7,294 bases of DNA from Desulfobacterales bacterium (GCA_029932495.1 JAOZPY010000123.1:1-7294); one strand, 5' to 3'. Counted from the stretch's first letter, positions 1 through 5,679 are shown. A program made the numbers and translations. The notes: generated from the letters alone by a model not told the origin.

Positions 1-244
1 GGATAGCGTTTTTAACGTACTTTTTCAGATTCGGATTGGGTTCTATTGGATTCATGCTCAATTCCTCACAGGCTCAAAATATCGAAAGATTGTTTAACTT
101 TTCAAAATATCGCATTAAATCTATTTGCGTCAACAAAAATCAGGCCGATAAAGCTTTTTTTTGCGTTTTCAAAACAGCAGGCGGAATCGAACCGATTTGT
201 TCCCCACCCCTGCACAGTGACAGTCGGTGTTTTTTTCCCCGCAA
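1..244. other. Left-end region without a recognisable gene
   Basis: I see no convincing gene here. The short open frames on both strands have no family resemblance, no good ribosome binding site and irregular composition. The stretch is A/T-rich with a T8 tract at 156-163 that is not preceded by a GC-rich stem, so I do not call a terminator. An 11-nt direct repeat (TCAAAATATCG) occurs at 74-84 and 102-112. The right part is the 3' flank of the minus-strand FmdE-family gene. Confidence 0.6.
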
Positions 245-871
245 TCATTTGCCCGGTGTCCGGTTCATGTCCGGCCACGTGATATTCCGGGCATTGGAAA
301 AATAGGCGCCGCCCGCACAGGGTTGACACAACGGACGGTTCTGTTCAATCACTTCGCGGCCATCGCGTACCACCTGGCCACAGCGGCTGCAGGTCACCTT
401 GCGGCGGGTGGGGCCGGGCAGGTCCAGCTCGTCAATGGCAACGTCGACTTCCTGCACCCGGAAAAGCACGGCATCGGGCATGCGTTCATAGGCTTTGAGT
501 TGGCGGGCGTACTTTTCAGCCACCTCCGGGGCATAAGCCAATGCCAGGTCCCGGGACTCCTCGGTGGAAATAATTCGAAAAGCCTTTTGGGTTTCCAAAT
601 TAACAAAAGTGGCGGCCATGATTCCATAGTCCATAAATTTCAGGGAACGCCGCCCCAGTTTGACACCCGTCACATGGGCAACGGCATCGGCCGTGCAGCG
701 GTCCATCTCGACGTAGACGATCAGCTTTTTGATCTGATCTCTGCGGGTAGGTTCATCCAGGCCGATAAGCCGGCAACCCAGCATGGCCATGCGTACCCCC
801 ACCACCTGCCCCGGGCAAAGGTGTCCGTGGGCAGCGGCCGAACTTTTGATAAGCGATTTGAAATCCTGCAT
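245..871 (-). CDS. FmdE-family protein with C-terminal zinc ribbon
   Basis: The 208-residue soluble protein resembles formylmethanofuran dehydrogenase subunit E (FmdE/FwdE). In non-methanogens such proteins stand alone and often occur near molybdenum or tungsten enzyme genes; their role there is not settled. The N-terminal domain (about 1-155) has the family signature H15-G-H17-L-C19-P-G, then D57-R-C59 and D81-Y-G, positions expected to bind metal. The C-terminus carries a zinc ribbon, C161-x2-C164 ... C182-x2-C185. The start at 871 is preceded by GGAG seven bases upstream; a nearby ATG at 884 is out of frame. A promoter and a palindrome lie just upstream. A bidirectional terminator separates it from the APC-Usp gene, so it is probably a separate transcription unit. 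The family call is strong; the physiological role is unknown. Confidence 0.85.
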   Translation of the reverse strand: MQDFKSLIKSSAAAHGHLCPGQVVGVRMAMLGCRLIGLDEPTRRDQIKKLIVYVEMDRCTADAVAHVTGVKLGRRSLKFMDYGIMAATFVNLETQKAFRIISTEESRDLALAYAPEVAEKYARQLKAYERMPDAVLFRVQEVDVAIDELDLPGPTRRKVTCSRCGQVVRDGREVIEQNRPLCQPCAGGAYFSNARNITWPDMNRTPGK

Positions 872-889
872 CCAGTTGCTCCATGGACC

Positions 890-909
890 TTATGTTAAAA
901 TTAACATAA
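890..909. promoter_or_regulatory. 9-bp inverted repeat, candidate operator for the FmdE-family gene
   Basis: TTATGTTAA (890-898) and TTAACATAA (901-909) are perfect inverted arms separated by AA. The repeat overlaps the proposed -10 box and lies about 20 bases upstream of the start codon at 871. That is where a repressor would occlude RNA polymerase. The GTTA/TAAC half-sites loosely recall ModE- or TunR-type metal-oxyanion boxes, but this is only a resemblance and the regulator is unknown. Confidence 0.5.
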
Positions 910-930
910 CAAAATGCGAAATTTTTGCAA
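903..930 (-). promoter_or_regulatory. Candidate sigma70 promoter of the FmdE-family gene
   Basis: Read on the minus strand, TTGCAA (925-930) and TATGTT (903-908) are separated by 16 bases. The predicted transcript starts roughly 25 bases before the ATG at 871. Both boxes match the consensus only moderately, but placement and overlap with the palindrome at 890-909 are consistent with a repressible promoter. Confidence 0.45.
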
Positions 931-1055
931 GCCCACCCATGATGGGAATTTTTTAGAAGTGCTTGCCATGTTGTTTTTACAACGGTGGGATCAGGCCTGC
1001 TGCAGTACGCTTTCCACCCATCCCAGGGTGGCGATTATGTGCAGACAATTTTAAT

Positions 1056-1091
1056 AAAAAACTTTCCGTTGGCCGGCAGGAACAGTTTTTT
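1056..1091. terminator. Bidirectional rho-independent terminator after the APC-Usp gene
   Basis: AAAAAACT (1056-1063) pairs with AGTTTTTT (1084-1091) and TTCC (1064-1067) with GGAA (1079-1082). There is an 11-nt loop and one bulged C at 1083. A- and T-tracts flank the core, so it can end transcription in both directions. On the minus strand it overlaps the TAA stop of the transporter (1090-1092) and insulates the FmdE-family gene. A smaller hairpin, CCACCC/GGGTGG, lies at 1014-1031 and has no T-tract. Confidence 0.75.
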
Positions 1092-3384
1092 ATCCCATTA
1101 CCCGCTTGATGATGGATTTGACGGCACCTTCATGGCGTTTGACGATCATGACCGGGGTTTTGGAATAGCGGGCGACTTTTTCGGGAATTTCGCCGAACAG
1201 AACACCGGAAAAAACCCCCTCCCGGGATGCACCCAGGACAATCAGGTCGTAATCGGCAGCCGCCTTCACCAGGGCAGGGGCAATACGGTTACCCTCGATC
1301 AGGCAAACCCGGGCGTTTTCTTCCAGCTGCGTGAGGCGAATGGTTTTGTGCACCCACTGCCTGGCGGTTTCGCGCTGGTGATCATCGACGTCCGGGGGGA
1401 TGACATAGCAGCAGTGTACTGCGTAGCCATAAGTCTGCCGGTAAAGCCCCACGTATTCAGCTGCCAGGGAGGCATGGGGGCCACCGGCGGTGGGGACCAA
1501 AATGCGCTTTATCGGGCGGTCGCCGGTCAGTTTAACGGTGATCAGATCACATGGCGTCAGCCGGACGACCTTGTCGGTGACCTCCCCAAAAATGCGGTCC
1601 CGGGTGGTAGTATACCCCTTCCATCCCATCAACACCAGCGAGACCTTTTCCGCATCAGCCGTCTGGAGGATGCCGTCATACACCTGGTGGGCAATGCGGA
1701 TGGCCGAGCGTGTGGGCACGCCCTGTTCTTTGCCGAACTGAATAGCTTTTTTTAACAGCGGGGTTTTGTGATGCACCCAACGCATCCCCTCATGGGGCGG
1801 AAGATGAATGGGAATGTTCACCACCGCCAGAACGATAATCTCCCCTTCATAGGCCTTGGCCAATGGAACCGCCAGCTTCATCAACGCAATGACATGGTCG
1901 GGATTGTACAACGGAATCAGGATACGATACGCGTAAGTACTGGAATTTTTCGCCTGGTGAACTTCGAGCACCTGGGGCATGTCAGCGGCGGTGGCCTTTT
2001 CAAAATGCATGAAATAAATGAACAGCCCCACAATCACCCAGACAATGGCGATATACCAGGCCCGGGCCTCGAACTTGAACTGGTAAAGCGCCAGCGCCAG
2101 GTTCAGCACGATGGCGGCAATCGGGGTAACCGGGTACAGCGGCACCCGGAAGCCGCCTTTTAACTCCGGGAATTTGCGTCGCAGCGCAATCAGGGATAAA
2201 TTCACCAGGGCAAAAGTAAGCAGAAACATGACACTGGCCGCCGATCCGATGACATGGATCGGAAACAGCACTGCAATCACCAGCACAATAATCCCCGTCA
2301 CGGCGATCGCCAGATGCGGTGTCCGGTGGTCGGGATGAATCCGGCAAAGCGCCAGGGGCAACATTTTGTCGCGACTCATGGAAAAAGCCACCCGGGAGGA
2401 AGCCAGGATGGTGGCGTTCAACGCCGATACCGTGGACAGCAATCCACCGAAAATAATCAGGGCAATGCCAAAAAAGGGCATGAAGTTTTCGGCCGCCTTG
2501 GCGATGGCCGTTTCCTGATAGCGTCCGAGAAATTCCCAGGAAGTTCCCGTTTCAGGCCGGATGGCCCCGATACACACGGCCACAATCAACAGGTAAATCA
2601 ACACGGTCACGGAAAGGGATATCATCGTGGCGCGGGGGATGGTTTTTTCCGGGGACTTGATCTCCTCGGCCACCGTGGCGATCAGGTCATAGCCTTCAAA
2701 GGCGATGAAGGTCAGCCCCATGGCCATCACGACCCCTCCGAAGCCTTTCGGGAAAAAGGGTTTGAAACTGGCGGCCGCCTGGGTCGGGATATGAAAAATT
2801 TGTTTGATCCCGTAAACGATAAAAATGCCGAGAATGACGATCTTGGCCATGGTGATGACGTTTTCGACGTTGCCGGTCAACGCGGTTCCCCGCATGTTGA
2901 TCAGGACAAAAACCACGCCCACCAGCACTGTCATGAAAAGCGCCGGTCCCCGGTGGCCGGCCATGGCATACACAGAATTTGCCACCACGGGCAAATAGGT
3001 CTGAACGAATTCCCAGAAATAGCTGCCAAATCCGCGGGCATACAAGGCGCAGGCAATGATATAGCAAAACCAGAGCATCCAGCCGGAAGCGAATCCCGCC
3101 GGTCCGGGGAAGGCTTTTTTGATGTAGGAGTATCCACCGCCGGATTTGGGATAAACAGAGGCCAGCTCGGCATAGCTCAGGGCGGTCAAAAGCGTCACAA
3201 AACCGTTGAGGGCAAAGGCCAGCAGGGCAGCCGGGCCCGCCTCACCGGCGGCGATGCCCGTTAAAACGAATATTCCGGCGCCAATCATGGCCCCGATTCC
3301 GATCATCGAAGCATCGAAGAGTCCCAGATCCCGCGCAAACGAAACTTCGCCGTGGCCGGCGTCTTTTTTCTTCGGCAATGACAT
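1090..3384 (-). CDS. APC-superfamily amino acid transporter with two C-terminal universal stress (UspA) domains
   Basis: The 764-residue protein joins a membrane transporter to cytoplasmic nucleotide-binding-type domains. Residues about 22-470 form an APC permease of some 12 membrane helices. Its hallmark first-helix motif G31-AMIGAGIFVLT-G43 is followed by the S-Y-A-E-L and Y-P-K-S-G-G-G-Y motifs typical of amino-acid or cationic-solute permeases. Residues about 481-620 are a first Usp domain keeping the glycines of the ATP-binding pattern G587-x2-G590-x9-G600, with Glu after the last glycine where Ser/Thr is usual. Residues about 623-752 are a second, more divergent Usp domain. Such APC-Usp fusions are known; the Usp part is thought to regulate transport, and the substrate cannot be read from sequence. 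No Shine-Dalgarno precedes the start, and the promoter sits so close that the mRNA may be leaderless. A terminator follows. Confidence 0.9.
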   Translation of the reverse strand: MSLPKKKDAGHGEVSFARDLGLFDASMIGIGAMIGAGIFVLTGIAAGEAGPAALLAFALNGFVTLLTALSYAELASVYPKSGGGYSYIKKAFPGPAGFASGWMLWFCYIIACALYARGFGSYFWEFVQTYLPVVANSVYAMAGHRGPALFMTVLVGVVFVLINMRGTALTGNVENVITMAKIVILGIFIVYGIKQIFHIPTQAAASFKPFFPKGFGGVVMAMGLTFIAFEGYDLIATVAEEIKSPEKTIPRATMISLSVTVLIYLLIVAVCIGAIRPETGTSWEFLGRYQETAIAKAAENFMPFFGIALIIFGGLLSTVSALNATILASSRVAFSMSRDKMLPLALCRIHPDHRTPHLAIAVTGIIVLVIAVLFPIHVIGSAASVMFLLTFALVNLSLIALRRKFPELKGGFRVPLYPVTPIAAIVLNLALALYQFKFEARAWYIAIVWVIVGLFIYFMHFEKATAADMPQVLEVHQAKNSSTYAYRILIPLYNPDHVIALMKLAVPLAKAYEGEIIVLAVVNIPIHLPPHEGMRWVHHKTPLLKKAIQFGKEQGVPTRSAIRIAHQVYDGILQTADAEKVSLVLMGWKGYTTTRDRIFGEVTDKVVRLTPCDLITVKLTGDRPIKRILVPTAGGPHASLAAEYVGLYRQTYGYAVHCCYVIPPDVDDHQRETARQWVHKTIRLTQLEENARVCLIEGNRIAPALVKAAADYDLIVLGASREGVFSGVLFGEIPEKVARYSKTPVMIVKRHEGAVKSIIKRVMG

Positions 3385-3394
3385 AAGTTTTAAA

Positions 3395-3424
3395 ACTATA
3401 AAGGAAAACCCGGCGGAATGTCAA
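3395..3424 (-). promoter_or_regulatory. Strong sigma70 promoter of the APC-Usp gene
   Basis: On the minus strand a perfect TTGACA (3419-3424) and TATAGT (3395-3400, five of six consensus bases) are 18 bases apart. Transcription should begin near 3388, leaving about four bases before the ATG at 3384. The promoter lies inside the 3' end of the upstream 79-codon gene, whose TAG stop (3396-3398) is within the -10 box. A perfect 12-bp palindrome, AGTTTTAAAACT (3386-3397), overlaps the -10 and start site and could be an operator. Confidence 0.65.
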
Positions 3425-3635
3425 GGCAGCGGCGGCCCGGCCCGGCGGCAAATTTTGCTTCCAGTTGTTCCAGTAGAACCGGCAGGTCCTTTTTTTTCAG
3501 TCTTGCCAAATCCTCGTCCAGCAGGCGGTGCAAATTTTTTGTTTTGCCATCCAGGATAAAGTGCTGGTGTTCGCTGTCTTTTTCGGTACTGTGGGCATAA
3601 TTTTCAAACTGTGAGACGCGGGTGGTTAAATCCAT
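3396..3635 (-). CDS. Small protein of unknown function in the ars cluster (79 aa)
   Basis: I do not recognise this family. The frame encodes a hydrophilic, mainly helical protein with no signal peptide or membrane segment. Residues 34-61 (NLHRLLDEDL onward, with repeated Leu and charged residues) suggest amphipathic helices. The last 17 residues, rich in Gly, Pro and Arg, overlap the promoter of the next gene and may be poorly constrained. I chose the ATG at 3635. Upstream there is a GGAG at 12 bases and a GGGA closer in, both imperfect; in-frame TTG codons further upstream are alternatives. It begins 59 bases after the selenoprotein stop and is probably co-transcribed with arsR-acr3. The same frame stays open upstream to 3974, but there it merely shadows the selenoprotein gene. 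Confidence 0.5.
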   Translation of the reverse strand: MDLTTRVSQFENYAHSTEKDSEHQHFILDGKTKNLHRLLDEDLARLKKKDLPVLLEQLEAKFAAGPGRRCLDIPPGFPL

Positions 3636-3657
3636 CCGGTCCCAGGTCTCCGGTTTG

Positions 3658-3679
3658 CCTTGACGTTGCAACCTCAAGG
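3658..3679. repeat. Second of two tandem hairpins between selenoprotein and 79-aa gene
   Basis: CCTTGA (3658-3663) and TCAAGG (3674-3679) are inverted arms; the interior contains the 8-bp palindrome GTTGCAAC. The arms share one base with the neighbouring hairpin at 3679-3699. There is no T-tract, so it is not a classical terminator. It could stabilise RNA or mark a processing site. Confidence 0.45.
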
Positions 3680-3699
3680 TTGACAGTAAGCCTGTCAAC
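3679..3699. repeat. 8-bp perfect hairpin overlapping the selenoprotein stop codon
   Basis: On the minus strand GTTGACAG and CTGTCAAC (3692-3699 and 3679-3686) form a perfect 8-bp stem with a 5-nt loop. The UGA stop (3695-3697) of the selenoprotein is inside the first arm. No U-tract follows. It is the first of two adjacent stem-loops and may act in RNA stability or partial termination within the operon. Confidence 0.5.
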
Positions 3700-3925
3700 G
3701 GACAGGGCCGTGGATGCCCCCTTCCCCCTTTTTTACGGCGTCCACCACCTGGCGGACATCCGGCAGGCATCACCTGCCCTGGGGATTTTTGGTGGGGCAC
3801 TGACAGTTGCCGAATCTTTTTTCGGCAATTATTTTTTCCGTGATGATCGAACGGCCGTTTTGGCGCACATCCTGTTCGATCGCTTCCCGGGTATAGCCAA
3901 AACAGTAACAAATCATTTCGCTCAT
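3695..3925 (-). CDS. Selenocysteine-containing CopZ-N-terminal/BFD-like [2Fe-2S] protein (76 aa, UGA at codon 52)
   Basis: The frame starts at ATG 3925, seven bases after AAGGA (TCCTT at 3933-3937). It encodes a Cys-rich domain like that N-terminal in CopZ copper chaperones and in BFD-type ferredoxin-like proteins. Pairs seen are C6-Y-C8 and C41-Q-C43, then N47-P-Q-G-R51. Codon 52 is UGA (3770-3772), and the same frame continues C53-L-P-D-V-R and 18 more residues to UGA at 3695-3697. Relatives carry a Cys-Cys pair after the N-P-x-G-R motif, so the UGA falls exactly where the first of these cysteines belongs. I read it as selenocysteine. A hairpin 19 bases downstream resembles a bacterial SECIS. 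The gene follows acr3 by 92 bases. In the family these cysteines hold a [2Fe-2S] cluster and/or zinc, so metal or redox handling linked to arsenic is an inference. The alternative is a 51-residue truncated product. Confidence 0.75.
3736..3762 (-). promoter_or_regulatory. Putative bacterial SECIS element
   Basis: In the mRNA a 7-bp stem, GUCCGCC with GGUGGAC (3757-3751 and 3746-3740, one G-U pair), closes the apical loop AGGU (3750-3747). Below an AU/G internal loop, CGG pairs with CCG (3762-3760 and 3738-3736). The loop begins 19 nt after the UGA, within the usual range for bSECIS. It carries the G-U contacted by SelB in known elements; the loop of E. coli fdhF likewise begins AGGU. A four-base loop is small for the class but acceptable. 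The element lies wholly inside the coding region, as bacterial SECIS elements must. Confidence 0.65.
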
Positions 3926-3952
3926 AAAATTTTCCTTCATTAGAACATAAAC

Positions 3953-3970
3953 CCCGTACCTGGGTACGGG
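3953..3970. terminator. 8-bp inverted repeat between acr3 and the selenoprotein gene (weak terminator or attenuator)
   Basis: CCCGTACC (3953-3960) and GGTACGGG (3963-3970) are perfect inverted arms separated by two bases. On the minus strand the stem is followed by GTTTATGTTCT, which is U-rich but interrupted. It may therefore terminate partially and reduce expression of downstream genes relative to acr3. It could equally be a protein-binding palindrome. It lies 28 bases before the selenoprotein start. Confidence 0.4.
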
Positions 3971-4017
3971 TCAACCGGCGGCAGTTTTATTGAAGGTCAA
4001 AAGCAGGTAATCTGGAA

Positions 4018-5238
4018 TTACCCGGCAGCCGGTTCAACGGTGGTATCTATTTCGGCCGCTTTAAACCAGTGGGTGGTTTTCAGGCAGATCTTGACCAGCA
4101 GCAGCATGGTCGGAACTTCGATGAGCACCCCGACGACGGTGGCCAGCGCCGCTCCCGAAGACAGTCCGAAAAGCATCGTCGCCGTTGCGATGGCGACCTC
4201 GAAGTGATTTGACGCTCCGATCATGGCCGCCGGGGCGGCATCCACGTAGCGCAGTTTCAACAGGCGCGCTACGCCGTATCCCAGCCAGAAAATCAGCATG
4301 GTCTGGATAAAAAGCGGAATGGCGATCCACAGAATCGTCAGGGGGTTGCTGACAATCACCTCGCCTTTAAAAGAAAACAGCAGCACCAGGGTGATGAGCA
4401 GCGCGATGATGGTGATCGGCGTGAGAATATGCAAAAACTTCTCCTTGAACCAGGCTTGTCCCCTGGCGGCAATGATCCATTTGCGGGACAGGTAGCCGGC
4501 GGCCAGCGGCAGGGCGACATAAATGCCGATGGACAGCAGCAGGGCCTGCCAGGGCACGGGCAGGCGCCCCACCCCCAGCAGAAAGCCGCCCAGCACTCCA
4601 TAGAGCAGCAGCATTGTCAGCGAGTTGATGGCCACCATGACCAGGGTCAAACCGTCGTTTCCCCGGGACAGGTAGCCCCACACCAGCACCATGGCCGTGC
4701 AGGGTGCGATGCCTAGCAGAATGCAGCCGGCCAGGTAGCTGCGCCACAACGGCACCTGCAGCATTTTTATGCCATCGGCCAGCACCACGGTGCCGGCCCC
4801 GTGGACAGCTCCCACCGGCAGGTCGAGACCGAAAGGCATTTTGACTAGGTCCACCGCATCCGGGCCGATAAAATTGTAAAACAGGGTGCCCAGAAAAAAG
4901 AGGGCAATGCCATACATGGTAAACGGCTTGACGACCCAGTTGATAAACAGGGTTAAAAACACCGGCTTACCGCTTTTACCGGCCTTGATGACTTCGCCAA
5001 AATCGATTTTGACCATGATGGGATACATCATGAAAAACAGGCACACGGCGATGGGAATGGATACCACCGGGGCCCCCTTTATATAAATGGCCAGACTATC
5101 GAGGGATTGCGCCAGCCCCGGAGCAATCTTGCCAAGCAGGATGCCGGCGATAATGCATAAAATGACCCAGAGTGAAAGGAACCGTTCGAAAATGTTGGTC
5201 ATTTTGCGGTCATTGTCATGAAGCACTTCATTGCCCAC
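4018..5238 (-). CDS. acr3: ACR3-family arsenite efflux permease
   Basis: This 406-residue inner-membrane protein with about ten hydrophobic helices exports arsenite (and sometimes antimonite) using the membrane potential or proton gradient. Hallmarks are the A-P-C180-T-A-M-V motif with its essential cysteine, the G-A-S-N344-H-F-E motif, and E374 in L-I-E-V-P; this Cys and Glu are required in characterised ACR3 proteins. Compared with ordinary ACR3 there is an insertion of roughly 40 residues at about 125-168, between helices just before the conserved cysteine segment. It includes an H146-G-A-G stretch and probably marks a subfamily. The start is GTG at 5238, chosen because AAGGAG (CTCCTT at 5248-5253) lies nine bases upstream. 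The internal ATG at codon 13 has no ribosome binding site. The gene follows arsR by 51 bases in the same operon. Confidence 0.93.
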   Translation of the reverse strand: MGNEVLHDNDRKMTNIFERFLSLWVILCIIAGILLGKIAPGLAQSLDSLAIYIKGAPVVSIPIAVCLFFMMYPIMVKIDFGEVIKAGKSGKPVFLTLFINWVVKPFTMYGIALFFLGTLFYNFIGPDAVDLVKMPFGLDLPVGAVHGAGTVVLADGIKMLQVPLWRSYLAGCILLGIAPCTAMVLVWGYLSRGNDGLTLVMVAINSLTMLLLYGVLGGFLLGVGRLPVPWQALLLSIGIYVALPLAAGYLSRKWIIAARGQAWFKEKFLHILTPITIIALLITLVLLFSFKGEVIVSNPLTILWIAIPLFIQTMLIFWLGYGVARLLKLRYVDAAPAAMIGASNHFEVAIATATMLFGLSSGAALATVVGVLIEVPTMLLLVKICLKTTHWFKAAEIDTTVEPAAG

Positions 5239-5247
5239 GGCGAGTTG

Positions 5248-5253
5248 CTCCTT
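5248..5253 (-). promoter_or_regulatory. Ribosome binding site that sets the GTG start of acr3
   Basis: On the minus strand the sequence reads AAGGAG, nine bases upstream of the GTG at 5238. The next in-frame ATG (codon 13) has no purine-rich site, so this signal decides the start. Confidence 0.7.
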
Positions 5254-5289
5254 TTTGTATGCGTCGATTGGGGATCCACCGAACCGGCT

Positions 5290-5643
5290 TTACCGACCGC
5301 AAAGGGTTTCGCGGTCCATTGCTAAAATTTCTTTCAGCCGCATGGCATCCAACTGGATACGCCTGTCTTGTGCCAGAGATTTTTTGACCCAGGCAATGGC
5401 GTCCCGCACCGGGGCCGGCGCAGTTTTGTCCGGCAGCCGATAATACATCCAGCGGCCCTCTTTGCGGGCTTCCACCAGCCGCGCCTGCTTCAGGATGGAC
5501 ATGTGTCGGGAAACCGTCGACGGTGCCAGGCCGAGCAATTCGATGATCTGACAGACGCACAGTTCACAGCTCTGCAATGCCAGCAGGGCGCGCACGCGGT
5601 TTTCATCGGCCAGCGCCTTGGTGATGTTCATGAATGCAAACAT
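5290..5643 (-). CDS. arsR: ArsR-type arsenite-responsive repressor
   Basis: The 117-residue winged-helix dimer represses its own operon until As(III) or Sb(III) binds. The E27-L-C29-V-C31 segment at the start of the DNA-binding helices, with C26 just before it, is the classic ArsR metalloid site. The recognition helix follows (about 40-52, A-P-S-T-V-S-R-H-M), then the wing around E62-G-R-W-M-Y-Y-R. The frame is open up to 5700, but that upstream stretch contains the promoter. I therefore place the start at ATG 5643, preceded by GAGGG at an unusually short distance; ATG 5631 is a weaker alternative. The gene is first in an operon with acr3, which begins 51 bases downstream. Confidence 0.92.
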   Translation of the reverse strand: MFAFMNITKALADENRVRALLALQSCELCVCQIIELLGLAPSTVSRHMSILKQARLVEARKEGRWMYYRLPDKTAPAPVRDAIAWVKKSLAQDRRIQLDAMRLKEILAMDRETLCGR

Positions 5644-5654
5644 GGACCCTCTAC

Positions 5655-5679
5655 ATTTCGTTATATGGCGAAATATAAC
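5655..5679. promoter_or_regulatory. Candidate ArsR operator
   Basis: Two overlapping inverted repeats occur: ATTTCG/CGAAAT (5655-5660 and 5669-5674, 8-base spacer) and GTTATAT/ATATAAC (5660-5666 and 5673-5679, 6-base spacer). They cover the -10 box and predicted start of the arsR promoter, the usual site for ArsR autoregulation. The sequence CGTTATATG within it recurs at 5753-5761. Confidence 0.6.

Noticed and set aside
171..215. tRNA T-arm-like sequence on the minus strand (GGTTCGATTCC), possibly selC or an att remnant
   Set aside because: Only three T-stem pairs form, no matching acceptor 5' strand or anticodon arm is found upstream, and no CCA end follows. Treated as chance.
227..898. Plus-strand open frame opposite the FmdE-family gene
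   Set aside because: Fully antisense to a gene with clear metal-binding motifs; no supporting signals.
934..956. Terminator at CCCAT-G-ATGGG followed by T6
   Set aside because: The stem is too short with an unworkably tight loop, and no plus-strand gene ends here.
985..1755. Plus-strand open frame opposite the Usp domains
   Set aside because: Antisense shadow. The minus-strand frame has recognisable domains, while this one has no ribosome binding site or family features.
2254..3264. Long plus-strand open frame opposite the APC-Usp gene
   Set aside because: It is rich in His, Gln and Gly as expected from antisense of hydrophobic codons, has no family resemblance, and lies wholly opposite a clear transporter.
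3396..3974. A 192-codon minus-strand open frame read as one protein
   Set aside because: Its first part overlaps the selenoprotein in another frame and has a low-complexity, shadow-like composition with no family match. Only the last 79 codons look like a real protein.
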